Shown piece by piece: positions 9,573-17,536 of a DNA stretch of 55,267 nucleotides. The first letter of the stretch is position 1. Every line of letters begins with the position of its first letter. The position numbers were made by a program, and so were the translations under genes. The DNA is from Moraxella sp. (lineage in GTDB: Bacteria > Pseudomonadota > Gammaproteobacteria > Pseudomonadales > Moraxellaceae): assembly GCF_030525845.1 (NCBI RefSeq), contig NZ_JAUNDY010000010.1, positions 1 to 55,267 on the forward strand. The letters run 5' to 3'. The notes beneath the pieces were generated by a model. It was not told the origin of the DNA. It searched no databases and saw nothing but the letters and a program-made list of their open reading frames with translations.

Positions 9573-11048
9573 TTACCCAAGCACCTGTTTACGCCATTCT
9601 TCATCGGCAGACCAGTTGTCTTTTGAGCAAATGATTTGTCCTGCCAAAGCACGCAAATCCTCAAACACAATCTCTCCTGCCCCCTCATCGCTGACGATTT
9701 GCTCCTCCTCCATATCCATCGCCACCTGACCGCTGGTCATGGCAAGATAGACCTCCAAGAGAATTTGAGAGTCCTTTAAAGCTCCATGATACGAACGGTC
9801 AATCTCTTGTCCGACATCTAGACGCTTAGAGAGAGCATCAAGTGTGTTTTTTTGCCCTGGATACATTTTTCGAGCAATCATCAATGAGTCAGTAACTTGC
9901 ACCACATCGGCAAAGTCTCCCAAACCCACTTTATTAAATTCACTACTCAAAAATTTCATATCAAAAGGAGCATTATGAGCGATAATCTCCGCCCCTTTCA
10001 TGAACTCATACACATAGGGGGCGACATCGGCAAATCTGGGCTTATCCACCAAAAATTCGTTATGAATGCCGTGAACGCTGATGACATCATCGTCCATGAC
10101 CTTATCGGGATTGAGATAAACGTGCAACTGAACGCCTGTCGGTTTACGCTTTACCATCTCCACAATACCAATCTCCACCACTCTATCGCCAGTATTTGGG
10201 TCAAAACCTGTGGTTTCGGTATCCATGATAAGCTGACGCTCTGGCTGATTTTGATTAACAGGGTCAGGCAACACCGCCCAAAACGGTTCACGAATCTCAT
10301 CGGTTCGTCCATCATAATCAGGGTTTTGATGGTCATGACGAACAAGCTTAGTAGATGACGATGATTTTTTCTTTTTGGGGGCAGGAACGGTAGCATCGAC
10401 ATTATCTTGCAAATACACTTGATTCACATCATGCTCATCAAAAACTTCGGTATCATCAGCCATGTTCGCCATCTCATAATAATAATCATCTAAGTCATTC
10501 ATCGTTTCTGTGGCATTATCCATCGTATCATTTGATGTAAAGTTGGCAAGATTTGGGTCAACAGGGGCATCAAGAGGGGATTTGGATATAAACGCCTCCC
10601 CAGACTCTCCCACCCCTAAATTCGCCAATGCGTCTGCTCGCTCATTGCCAGCATGTCCAGCATGACCCTTTACCCATTGCCAATCGATTTGACGAGATTG
10701 CACCAGCTCATCTAGGCGAATCCATAAATCCTGATTTAGCACAGGCTTACCGTCGGATTTTTTCCAGCCTCTTTTTTTCCAGCCCGCCAGCCACTCACTA
10801 ACCCCTCGTTGGACATAAGCAGAATCCGTCCAAATCTGTATAGAGACATCAGGTGGCGTACGCTCCAAAGCAGTGATGGCAGCCATCAATTCCATGCGGT
10901 TATTGGTAGTATCAGGGTCTCCACCCCATACTTCTAGCACATCGCCATTGGGGTAGATGACATGCACCCCAAAGCCACCTGCACTAACCTCTGATTGACC
11001 ATTTCCCTTGCACGCCCCATCGGTATAGGCGATAATATTGTTTGTCAT
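9573..11048 (-). CDS. rnhA-dnaQ: Fused ribonuclease HI and DNA polymerase III epsilon (proofreading) subunit
   Basis: This 491-residue protein joins two replication enzymes. Residues 1-145 are RNase HI, which removes RNA from RNA-DNA hybrids; the catalytic acids are Asp10, Glu53, Asp75 and Asp139. Residues 146-270 form an acidic, low-complexity linker with a short Lys/Ser-rich patch. Residues 271-440 are the DnaQ 3'-5' exonuclease, with DTET (Asp276, Glu278), HNAPFD (Asp363) and HGALKD (His421, Asp426). LAMTSGQVAMDM after it aligns with the E. coli epsilon clamp-binding segment LAMTGGQTSMAF. In E. coli rnhA and dnaQ are separate, divergent neighbours. The frame is continuous with no sign of a sequencing fusion. 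aroQ lies immediately upstream. Confidence 0.93.
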   Translation of the reverse strand: MTNNIIAYTDGACKGNGQSEVSAGGFGVHVIYPNGDVLEVWGGDPDTTNNRMELMAAITALERTPPDVSIQIWTDSAYVQRGVSEWLAGWKKRGWKKSDGKPVLNQDLWIRLDELVQSRQIDWQWVKGHAGHAGNERADALANLGVGESGEAFISKSPLDAPVDPNLANFTSNDTMDNATETMNDLDDYYYEMANMADDTEVFDEHDVNQVYLQDNVDATVPAPKKKKSSSSTKLVRHDHQNPDYDGRTDEIREPFWAVLPDPVNQNQPERQLIMDTETTGFDPNTGDRVVEIGIVEMVKRKPTGVQLHVYLNPDKVMDDDVISVHGIHNEFLVDKPRFADVAPYVYEFMKGAEIIAHNAPFDMKFLSSEFNKVGLGDFADVVQVTDSLMIARKMYPGQKNTLDALSKRLDVGQEIDRSYHGALKDSQILLEVYLAMTSGQVAMDMEEEQIVSDEGAGEIVFEDLRALAGQIICSKDNWSADEEWRKQVLG

Positions 11049-11049
11049 A

Positions 11050-11535
11050 TTACTCTTTGATTTGATATAAATTTCTTAAAAACCACGCCAACGCCATGTC
11101 GTAGCCCATATCCCCAAGCCCACAAATCACACCCACTGCCTTATCAGAAAAGTAAGAATGCGAGCGAAAAGGTTCACGAGCATGGACATTTGATAAATGA
11201 ACCTCAATAAAAGGCTTATCTGTTGCCGATAAAGCGTCACGAATCGCCACCGAAGTATGAGTAAAAGCCGCAGGATTAATGATAACCCCATCGAATTTTT
11301 TATCATCATCAGCAAGCACTCCAAGCTCACCAATAATATCCACAATCTGCCCTTCGTGATTGGATTGGATACTAATCAACTCCACCCCATGCAGATGAGC
11401 GGTATCCGATAAACGACGAACTATATCTTCAAGCGTGGTCGTGCCATAAATATGAGGCTCACGCTTACCCAAAAGATGTAAATTCGCTCCATTAATAAGC
11501 AATAATTTGCGATTTAATGTACTTTGATGTGTCAT
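11050..11535 (-). CDS. aroQ: Type II 3-dehydroquinate dehydratase
   Basis: AroQ performs the third step of the shikimate pathway, converting 3-dehydroquinate to 3-dehydroshikimate. The 161-residue protein has the family motifs: [20 protein letters not shown] near the N-terminus with catalytic Tyr30, [16 protein letters not shown] with the active-site Asn and His, and [18 protein letters not shown] with the second His. The first motif reads NGANLHLLG where most members read NGPNLNLLG, a mild substitution. It ends one base before the rnhA-dnaQ start, so the two are almost certainly co-transcribed and coupled. Confidence 0.95.
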   Translation of the reverse strand: MTHQSTLNRKLLLINGANLHLLGKREPHIYGTTTLEDIVRRLSDTAHLHGVELISIQSNHEGQIVDIIGELGVLADDDKKFDGVIINPAAFTHTSVAIRDALSATDKPFIEVHLSNVHAREPFRSHSYFSDKAVGVICGLGDMGYDMALAWFLRNLYQIKE

Positions 11536-11763
11536 GAGATAGATCCATCATTAAAACTTCTATTATAACAAAATTAAGGGGCTATTTGATGATTTTTTGT
11601 ATTCGTGTCAGTTTTAATTTGGTCTTGCATGGGTATTTTAGAACATTTGTATTCTTTCTAAATGATATGCTAACGATTTAAAATGCCAGCACGCCCTTAT
11701 CATCTTTTAGTCACCGCTTACACCCCAAAACAACCCAACAAACAACATGGGCGATTACATTCG
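11536..11763. other. Intergenic region without a recognised gene
   Basis: This stretch lies between divergent aroQ and the cold-shock gene. I see no convincing reading frame with a ribosome binding site, and no hairpin of note. It should carry the aroQ promoter on the minus strand. Confidence 0.5.
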
Positions 11764-11792
11764 TTTACACATGTTAAAAAACATGTTATACT
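11764..11792 (+). promoter_or_regulatory. Sigma-70 promoter of the cold-shock gene
   Basis: TTTACA (11764-11769) and TATACT (11787-11792) are separated by 17 bases, close to consensus. The expected start is near 11799, leaving a leader of about 84 bases before the cold-shock ATG. An inverted repeat fills the spacer. Confidence 0.75.
11769..11786. promoter_or_regulatory. Inverted repeat in the promoter spacer, possible operator
   Basis: ACATGTT, four A bases, AACATGT form a perfect 7-bp inverted repeat exactly between the -35 and -10 boxes of the cold-shock promoter. A dimeric repressor bound here would block RNA polymerase. The binding protein is unknown. Confidence 0.5.
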
Positions 11793-11800
11793 GCACGGTA

Positions 11801-11823
11801 AGCCTGATGAATTTTCATCAGCT
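11801..11823 (+). promoter_or_regulatory. Hairpin at the 5' end of the cold-shock mRNA leader
   Basis: TGATGA and TCATCA pair around ATTT, and AGC/GCT extends the stem with one bulged C. It lies within a few bases of the predicted transcript start. Such 5' hairpins often stabilise cold-shock mRNAs; the role here is inferred. Confidence 0.45.
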
Positions 11824-11882
11824 TGCTTGTTGTTAATCTATGCGTTGCACGATGGTGCAATGTCAGCTTTAAAGGATATGTT

Positions 11883-12095
11883 ATGTCTGTTCGTGAACAA
11901 GGTCAGGTTAAATGGTTCAATAACGCCAAAGGCTTTGGGTTTATCCAACGTGCCAGTGGCGAGGACGTGTTTGTGCATTTTCGTTCCATCATTGGTGATG
12001 GCTATCGCTCACTAAGAGATGGCGAGATGGTGGAATTTGTCGTTACCCAAAGCGATAAGGGATTGCAAGCAGAAGAGGTTAAGAGATTGGTGTAA
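11883..12095 (+). CDS. Cold-shock domain protein
   Basis: This is a 70-residue single cold-shock domain that binds single-stranded RNA and DNA and acts as an RNA chaperone. KGFGFIQ (RNP1) and DVFVHFRSI (RNP2) are both present after the typical GQVKWFNNAK start. I chose the ATG at 11883 because AAAGGAT lies a few bases upstream and the domain begins at once. It is monocistronic, with its own near-consensus promoter and a terminator. The sequence does not say whether it is cold-induced or constitutive, and the exact Csp name cannot be assigned. Confidence 0.95.
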   Translation: MSVREQGQVKWFNNAKGFGFIQRASGEDVFVHFRSIIGDGYRSLRDGEMVEFVVTQSDKGLQAEEVKRLV

Positions 12096-12145
12096 TCTCT
12101 TGATTTGACATTAAAATAACTCATTTTAAAATGGGTTATTTTTTT
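12081..12145 (+). terminator. Tandem hairpins and terminator after the cold-shock gene
   Basis: AAGAGATT/AATCTCTT forms a small hairpin across the stop codon (12081-12101). A second, long stem (12113-12142, about 12 pairs with one G-U) ends in a run of T bases and looks like a rho-independent terminator. Confidence 0.75.
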
Positions 12146-12231
12146 GACCAGTTTATGTCAAACATCATCTTTATTAATTTACAATAACCACACTTAAATA
12201 AGTTTTTTAATGACTAAAATAGGAAAATCAC

Positions 12232-13149
12232 ATGAAAAAACGCTACGTATTGTTATTATTACCCCTATTAACTGCTTGTCATCAAGAAAATCAATCTGTT
12301 TTGGAAGAGACGCAAATAAAACAAAAACCCATTTCCACAAAAATAGACGTGGTAGCACTTGATGAAAAACTCTCGCCAACACATAAAGAATTGAGCGTTG
12401 CAGAAATTAAATTTCACACCCATGCTTATACCTATCAAATGCCTGATGAGTTAAATGACTATTGCCATGCTCAAAATCCATCATCTGATGATGGCACCCA
12501 CCAAATGATGGATTTTTGTGCCAAGATTGGCATTGAGCTAACCCAAGTTGAACCCAAATGGATAGAGCAGATTATTAATAAAACCATCACAAATGATGAT
12601 AGCCATAAACTCATTAAATTCAAACAAACCCTTGATAATGCTATCATCAAATACACCCAAACCAAAACCAAACCCCAAATCAAACATTGGGATATATCTC
12701 CAAAAATGCTACCTAGCTTTAATCAAGTGGCACAGGTTGTTATTGATTCTGCCTACGATACTCATGCCGTGCGTATTAGACCACATCGTCAGTATTTGAT
12801 TTTTGACATGGATTTACAAAGTCAAATTTCTTTATATGACATTATTATCATTAATAAAGAAAACGAATTTTATGAATTGGCTCATCGTCATTTTAAAAAA
12901 TACCTCAAAGAAACTCTTAACCTAAAATCCCAAAAAGAAATCAAGAAATACGAACAAGATTGGCAATTTTTCTTATCCAAAAATTTTTATTTAAGTGATA
13001 AAGGGTTGGTGCTTACTTATCAGCCTAATGAACTTGCAAAGGTCGAGCAAGGTTTTGTTGAACTGACCCTGCCATTTGATGATGAACTTCATGCCCTCAT
13101 CAAGCCTCAATATCTGCCAACATCAACCCCCAAACAACCCAAAACTTAA
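12232..13149 (+). CDS. DUF3298-domain lipoprotein
   Basis: This 305-residue protein starts with a lipoprotein signal peptide with lipobox LTAC (MKKRYVLLLLPLLTACHQE), so it should be anchored in the envelope. The C-terminal half resembles DUF3298, the domain at the C-terminus of the anti-sigma factor RsiV: a helical W-F-x-F-L-S segment, then NFYLSDKGLVLTYQPNELAK and a GFVELTLPF-like strand. Proteins of this type include lysozyme-binding members, but no such activity can be claimed here. AGGA sits upstream of the ATG. It lies between the cold-shock gene and yceI and appears to be a separate transcription unit. Confidence 0.7.
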   Translation: MKKRYVLLLLPLLTACHQENQSVLEETQIKQKPISTKIDVVALDEKLSPTHKELSVAEIKFHTHAYTYQMPDELNDYCHAQNPSSDDGTHQMMDFCAKIGIELTQVEPKWIEQIINKTITNDDSHKLIKFKQTLDNAIIKYTQTKTKPQIKHWDISPKMLPSFNQVAQVVIDSAYDTHAVRIRPHRQYLIFDMDLQSQISLYDIIIINKENEFYELAHRHFKKYLKETLNLKSQKEIKKYEQDWQFFLSKNFYLSDKGLVLTYQPNELAKVEQGFVELTLPFDDELHALIKPQYLPTSTPKQPKT

Positions 13150-13203
13150 CGCAGTCTAATTTAGCTGGCTTGGCTTTGTAAAGTTATGTAATTAATGACT
13201 TAT

Positions 13204-13226
13204 CTGTCTTGACAGTGTGATATAAT
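13204..13226 (+). promoter_or_regulatory. Extended -10 promoter and dyad upstream of yceI
   Basis: TGATATAAT (13218-13226) is an extended -10 element. The perfect dyad CTGTC-TT-GACAG (13204-13215) ends three bases before it and could be a regulator site. TTGACA inside that dyad is too close to serve as the -35 box of this -10. Confidence 0.5.
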
Positions 13227-13264
13227 GCATACAGTAGAATATTAGGTTGTTTTTCGGAGATTTT

Positions 13265-13837
13265 ATGAAAAAACTCGCTCTTATTGCCTTAGTGGCATGT
13301 GGTACTGCTCACGCCGCCACTTATGAGATTGATCCTTATCATGCCAATGCACGTTTTGCCATTGACCATTTTAACACCAGCACCAACGTGGGTGGCTTTT
13401 ATAATTTGACAGGTCAAGTCAGCTTTGATAAAGACAGCTACACAGGCAGTCTTGATGTTACCATTCCCATCACAAGCCTACAAACAGGCTCTGAGCATTT
13501 TACTGACCACCTAAAATCAGCCGACCTATTCCACGCCGAAAAATACCCAAACATGAGCTTTAAGTCCACCAAGTTTCATGTCATCGGCAAGGGTAAAATG
13601 CGTAAACTCATCGCAGTAGAAGGCAACCTAACCCTACTTGGACAGACCCACCCTGTCCGCCTAAAAGCCAACAAATTCAACTGCTATGACAGCCCAATGC
13701 TAAAAACAGAAGTCTGCGGTGGCGATTTTAGTACCACCATTGACCGCACCAAATGGGGCATGGACTATCTGGTAGATGTGGGTGTCAGCAAAAACGTACG
13801 CATTGACATTCAAATAGAAGCCGCCAAAAAAGACTGA
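13265..13837 (+). CDS. yceI: YceI-family periplasmic protein
   Basis: YceI-family proteins have a lipocalin-like barrel that binds isoprenoid lipids in the periplasm. The 190-residue protein has a Sec signal peptide (MKKLALIALVACGTAHA) followed by the conserved start TYEIDPYHANARFAIDH. The later motifs LKSADLFHAEKYPNMSFKS and GNLTLLGQTHPV are typical. I chose the ATG at 13265, with GGAG upstream, over an ATG at 13247. Two cysteines near residues 139 and 152 could form a disulfide. It is probably monocistronic, with an extended -10 promoter and a shared terminator beyond its stop. Confidence 0.93.
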   Translation: MKKLALIALVACGTAHAATYEIDPYHANARFAIDHFNTSTNVGGFYNLTGQVSFDKDSYTGSLDVTIPITSLQTGSEHFTDHLKSADLFHAEKYPNMSFKSTKFHVIGKGKMRKLIAVEGNLTLLGQTHPVRLKANKFNCYDSPMLKTEVCGGDFSTTIDRTKWGMDYLVDVGVSKNVRIDIQIEAAKKD

Positions 13838-13851
13838 TTGCTCCGTCATAT

Positions 13852-13886
13852 CAAATACCCCGATCACAAATGACTGGGGTATTTTG
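13852..13886. terminator. Bidirectional terminator between yceI and lptB
   Basis: CAAATACCCC and GGGGTATTTTG form a 10-bp stem between convergent genes. It has T-rich flanks on both strands, so it can serve yceI and the lpt operon. Confidence 0.7.
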
Positions 13887-13887
13887 A

Positions 13888-14613
13888 TTACACCACAAAA
13901 TCTCGACCCAAATACACCGTTTGCACCAGCTCATTTTGCAAAATATCCTGTGGCGAACCCTGAGCAATGATAGTACCCTCCGAAACAATGTACGCTTTTT
14001 CACAAATAGAGAGGGTTTCACGCACATTGTGGTCTGTGATAAGCACACCAATACCACGCATCTTCAAAGCGGTAATCACGTCTTTGATATCCCCTACCGA
14101 AATGGGGTCAACCCCTGCAAAAGGCTCATCAAGCAAGATGAATTTTGGGTTACTGGCTAAGGCTCGTGCAATCTCACAACGACGACGTTCGCCGCCTGAG
14201 ACACTCATACCCAAAGAATGACGGACATGCTCCAAATGAAACTCACCCATGAGTTTTTCTAATTCGGCAAGCTGTTCGGTTTTGGTTAGGTCCTTTCGAG
14301 TTTGTAGAATAGCTAGGATATTTTGTTCGATGGTTAATTTGCGAAAAATAGAAGCTTCTTGGGGCAAATATCCAATGCCTGCTTTGGCTCTCTCATGCAT
14401 GGCTTTTTTGGATAAATCCACATCGCCGAGCATGACCTGACCTTTATCCATGGCGACCAACCCCACCACCATATAAAAGCTGGTGGTTTTGCCAGCACCA
14501 TTTGGACCAAGAATACCCACCACTTGCCCTTCATGAATTTCAAAAGAGACATCTTTAACCACCCAACGCTGTCCATAGCGTTTACCCAAATGACTCATTG
14601 ATAATACCGTCAT
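13888..14613 (-). CDS. lptB: LPS export ABC transporter ATPase LptB
   Basis: LptB is the cytosolic ATPase of the LptB2FGC machine that extracts lipopolysaccharide from the inner membrane. The 241-residue protein has Walker A GPNGAGKT (36-43), the signature [15 protein letters not shown], and Walker [14 protein letters not shown]. The [11 protein letters not shown] form of the signature is typical of LptB. Its start overlaps the lptA stop by four bases (ATGA), showing translational coupling. It is the last gene of a kdsD-kdsC-lptC-lptA-lptB operon. lptF and lptG are not in the window. Confidence 0.97.
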   Translation of the reverse strand: MTVLSMSHLGKRYGQRWVVKDVSFEIHEGQVVGILGPNGAGKTTSFYMVVGLVAMDKGQVMLGDVDLSKKAMHERAKAGIGYLPQEASIFRKLTIEQNILAILQTRKDLTKTEQLAELEKLMGEFHLEHVRHSLGMSVSGGERRRCEIARALASNPKFILLDEPFAGVDPISVGDIKDVITALKMRGIGVLITDHNVRETLSICEKAYIVSEGTIIAQGSPQDILQNELVQTVYLGRDFVV

Positions 14614-15134
14614 GGACGAATCCCTGTTTGGCTGTTTGAGTCGCTGGGTGGGAACACCAACTCGACACGCTGACCTCCACCAGCACTCGCCTCAACATCG
14701 CCCAATTTTAGGCTGTAGCGAATGGTGTTGCCCGCAAAACTTGCCCCTGCTTGTGTGAGTTTAGCATTACCCGTTAGCGTAATAATCCCTGTTACAGCAT
14801 TATAATCAATCTTATTTGCTTGACCCTTTGCCAGCCCCTTTTCTTGGGTTACAATCTGTTGCATGGTGGCAGGGCGACCTGTGGCAAGTGCCGTACGAAT
14901 ACTGCGTTTTTCATCAAGATTTAGCGTGATGTTATCAGCCGTGATTTTCAGCGTGCCTTGCTCAATGATGACATTACCAGAATACGTGGTAACACCTGTA
15001 CGCTCACTATATGTTGCTTTATCAGCAAGCAAGCGAATGGGTTGCGAGGCATCTGATAGCAGGGCGTGTGCAGGCAACGCCACAGCACCTACCGCCACGC
15101 ACACACAAGATACAAAGACATGAGAGATTTTCAT
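14610..15134 (-). CDS. lptA: LPS transport periplasmic bridge protein LptA
   Basis: LptA polymerises into the periplasmic bridge that carries LPS from LptC to LptD in the outer membrane. The 174-residue protein has a Sec signal peptide (residues 1-24, ending AHA) and the OstA-like beta-jellyroll, with [19 protein letters not shown] and [17 protein letters not shown] as typical repeats. There is a 134-base gap between the lptC stop and this start, longer than other gaps in the operon; I see no gene or clear signal there. The stop overlaps the lptB start. Confidence 0.94.
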   Translation of the reverse strand: MKISHVFVSCVCVAVGAVALPAHALLSDASQPIRLLADKATYSERTGVTTYSGNVIIEQGTLKITADNITLNLDEKRSIRTALATGRPATMQQIVTQEKGLAKGQANKIDYNAVTGIITLTGNAKLTQAGASFAGNTIRYSLKLGDVEASAGGGQRVELVFPPSDSNSQTGIRP

Positions 15135-15268
15135 AAAATTATCCGTGATTGAATTTTAAATTTATTAGCCACGCACCAAACCACTCTGACAAACCCCAAT
15201 GGTTGGGCGGTGTTTTATTGTGGTCATCAGGCAGTTTTACTTTAAAACCCCGACAAATAAAAAGCTAA

Positions 15269-15844
15269 TTAAAACAGTGGTTTATCTTGACGTACTGGCG
15301 GAGCAAACTGCACTTGAACACGATGAAATTCATACTCGCCCGTCTGCAAATCCGCCACAAATCCCTGTGCCACAAAACTATCCTCGCCCTGCACAACGAC
15401 AACTGATTCTGGGCTGCGTAGCTGACGAGTTTTGGTGTTTCCTGTCAGTAGTTTGCCTTGAATGAGCATGTCAGGCTTGCTCTCATCGCCCTTTCTTGTC
15501 AAGCTAAAACCCTCTTTTAGTACCAAATCCCCAGATTGCTCCGCCAGCTGTGCCAAAGATGAGCTTAGATGATAAGTCTCGCCATTAGGTGGTGTCCACT
15601 CCATCTTGATGTTAGTCATCTCATCTACACCCAGCTCATTTTTGGTCAGTCCGTCCGCCGTCAGCATGTATTCAACCTCCCCTGTGTCAGGATTGGTCTG
15701 TACCGCCCTAATGTCTTTTACTTCATAAGAAGCCGTAGGAGCAGTTGGTATGGCAGGTTCAATCTTGACATTTTCTTTATAAAAAAACCATACACCAACC
15801 ATGAGCATCATCACGCCCAATACGCTTAAAACTTTTGTATTCAT
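15269..15844 (-). CDS. lptC: LPS export inner-membrane protein LptC
   Basis: LptC is the bitopic inner-membrane protein that receives LPS from LptFG and passes it to LptA. The 191-residue protein has one N-terminal membrane anchor (about residues 7-22, VLGVMMLMVGVWFFYK) and a periplasmic jellyroll. Family features are YMLTADGLTKN and the motif near GKLLTGNTKTRQLRSPE. It follows kdsC after 12 bases. The low sequence conservation of LptC makes context important, and the context here is the canonical one. Confidence 0.92.
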   Translation of the reverse strand: MNTKVLSVLGVMMLMVGVWFFYKENVKIEPAIPTAPTASYEVKDIRAVQTNPDTGEVEYMLTADGLTKNELGVDEMTNIKMEWTPPNGETYHLSSSLAQLAEQSGDLVLKEGFSLTRKGDESKPDMLIQGKLLTGNTKTRQLRSPESVVVVQGEDSFVAQGFVADLQTGEYEFHRVQVQFAPPVRQDKPLF

Positions 15845-15856
15845 AAAGTCATTATC

Positions 15857-16378
15857 TTATGAAAATTGTGCGATGAACTTTTCATAACCACCTTTGCTTT
15901 TCAATAAAAGCTCGCAAACCTCACGCACCGCACCATGACCACCATATCTTGTGGTAATTATGTCCGCTACATTTTGTGTTTCGACACAGCCATTTGGCAC
16001 ACACACGCCCACACCAGCCTCACGCACCGCTTTTAAATCAGGCAAATCATCGCCCATGTACATACACTCATCAAGAGTCAAGTTGAGCTCATTTGCCAAA
16101 TCGGACAATGCTGTCAATTTATCGTCTCGACCTTGAACCACATACTCAACCCCAAGCTCTTTGGCACGTCTCTGTACCATCGGAGAGCTTCTGCCTGTAA
16201 TGATTGCCAAAGACACACCCAAAATCTCCTTGACCGCCTTTAAGCCCACACCATCTTGCACATAAAACGCCTTAACCTCCACGCCATCAGAACCGTAGAT
16301 GATTTGTCCATCGGATAAGATACCATCAACGTCCATCACAAAGAGTTTAATGCCTTGTAGTTTTTGGGTTAAATTCAT
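15857..16378 (-). CDS. kdsC: KDO 8-phosphate phosphatase KdsC
   Basis: KdsC removes the phosphate from KDO 8-phosphate during lipopolysaccharide core synthesis. It is a C0-type HAD phosphatase with no cap domain and works as a tetramer. The 173-residue protein has motif I DVDGILSDG, motif II in IITGRSS, and motif III/IV in YMGDDLPDLKA. I chose the ATG at 16378, because AGGAG is six bases upstream; the ATG at 16384 would directly abut that Shine-Dalgarno sequence. It follows kdsD after a few bases in the operon. Confidence 0.95.
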   Translation of the reverse strand: MNLTQKLQGIKLFVMDVDGILSDGQIIYGSDGVEVKAFYVQDGVGLKAVKEILGVSLAIITGRSSPMVQRRAKELGVEYVVQGRDDKLTALSDLANELNLTLDECMYMGDDLPDLKAVREAGVGVCVPNGCVETQNVADIITTRYGGHGAVREVCELLLKSKGGYEKFIAQFS

Positions 16379-16387
16379 CGCCATCTC

Positions 16388-17380
16388 CTACTTTACCCCT
16401 GCTTTTAGTACATCATGAATGCTGATAATCCCTGCTAACTTATTACAATCATCTAGCACCAACAGCTGACTAATGGACTTTTCATTCATAAGCGTCAAAG
16501 CATCAGAAGCCCGCATATCAGCGGTGGTGTGCTTAGGACTTTTGGTCATCAACTCACTCATTTGGATGGTTAGTTTTACTTCATCTGCCAGCTTACGGCG
16601 TAAATCCCCATCGGTAAAAATCCCCACCACTTTATCCTTGCCATCAACCACCACCGCAAGACCCAACCGCCCACCTGTCATGACTAGCAGGGCATCATTT
16701 AGGCTGGTATCCACCCTAACTATCGGCAGATTTTCGGTGTGCATGACATCTTTGACGCGTGTCAATAACTTACGCCCTAACGCTCCTGCTGGGTGAGATA
16801 AAGCAAAATCATTACTACTAAATCCCCGTGCATGCACCAACGCCACCGCCAATGCATCTCCTAATGCTAATGTCGCTGTCGTGCTCGATGTGGGTGCAAG
16901 CCCCAAAGGACAAGCCTCCTCAAAATTACCCAACGTCAAGGCGATGTCAGCGGATTTTGGCAAAAATCCTCGTCTGTCACGACTAATACTGATGAGCGGA
17001 ATGCCAAGCTGTTTTACCACAGGGATAAGCATGCGAATCTCATCAGACTCCCCAGAGTTTGAGATGGCAATCAAGACATCGCCCGATACCAGCATACCCA
17101 AATCGCCATGCCCTGCCTCGCCGGGGTGCATAAAAAACGATGGCGTACCCGTACTGGCAAAAGTCGCCGAAATCTTACGACCGATGTGTCCGCTTTTACC
17201 CATGCCTGTAACCACCACACGCCCCTGACACGCCAAAATGGTGCGACACGCTTGCGTAAATCTCTCATCAATCTCACACTTTAATAATTCCAATGCTTCT
17301 TGTTCGGTGCAAACGGCTTCTAACCCCATCGCAATAAAATCAATATCAGCATTGGGGGTTTTTGAGACATGGTATGGCAT
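16388..17380 (-). CDS. kdsD: D-arabinose 5-phosphate isomerase KdsD
   Basis: KdsD interconverts ribulose 5-phosphate and arabinose 5-phosphate, the first committed step of KDO synthesis. The 330-residue protein has an N-terminal SIS sugar isomerase domain (VTGMGKSGHIGRK and HPGEAGHGDLGM) and two C-terminal CBS domains, ending SIHDVLKAG. The ATG at 17380 is preferred over a TTG two codons upstream. It is the first gene of the minus-strand operon that supplies KDO and exports LPS. Confidence 0.95.
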   Translation of the reverse strand: MPYHVSKTPNADIDFIAMGLEAVCTEQEALELLKCEIDERFTQACRTILACQGRVVVTGMGKSGHIGRKISATFASTGTPSFFMHPGEAGHGDLGMLVSGDVLIAISNSGESDEIRMLIPVVKQLGIPLISISRDRRGFLPKSADIALTLGNFEEACPLGLAPTSSTTATLALGDALAVALVHARGFSSNDFALSHPAGALGRKLLTRVKDVMHTENLPIVRVDTSLNDALLVMTGGRLGLAVVVDGKDKVVGIFTDGDLRRKLADEVKLTIQMSELMTKSPKHTTADMRASDALTLMNEKSISQLLVLDDCNKLAGIISIHDVLKAGVK

Positions 17381-17503
17381 GGTCAAATCACATCAATCAC
17401 AAATTAAATTGTTATCATATCATATTTGGCGGATTTTTACTTTGATTTTTGTGAAAAACACACCCTTGGATAATCCCAAAAGAATATAATCAAAGCACCG
17501 ATT

Positions 17504-17527
17504 AAAAAAGCATGCCTTGTGGCATGC
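17504..17527 (-). terminator. Terminator of sthA
   Basis: On the minus strand GCATGCC-ACAA-GGCATGC forms a perfect 7-bp GC-rich stem followed by six T bases, ten bases past the sthA stop codon. Confidence 0.9.
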
Positions 17528-17536
17528 CTTGATTAA

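Noticed and set aside
13209-13226. TTGACA (13209) with TATAAT (13221) as a sigma-70 promoter.
   Set aside because: The spacer is only six bases; the extended -10 element explains the promoter better.
15135-15268. A missed small gene or frameshift between lptC and lptA.
   Set aside because: Both flanking genes are complete at both ends, and no frame in the 134-base gap has a start and ribosome site.
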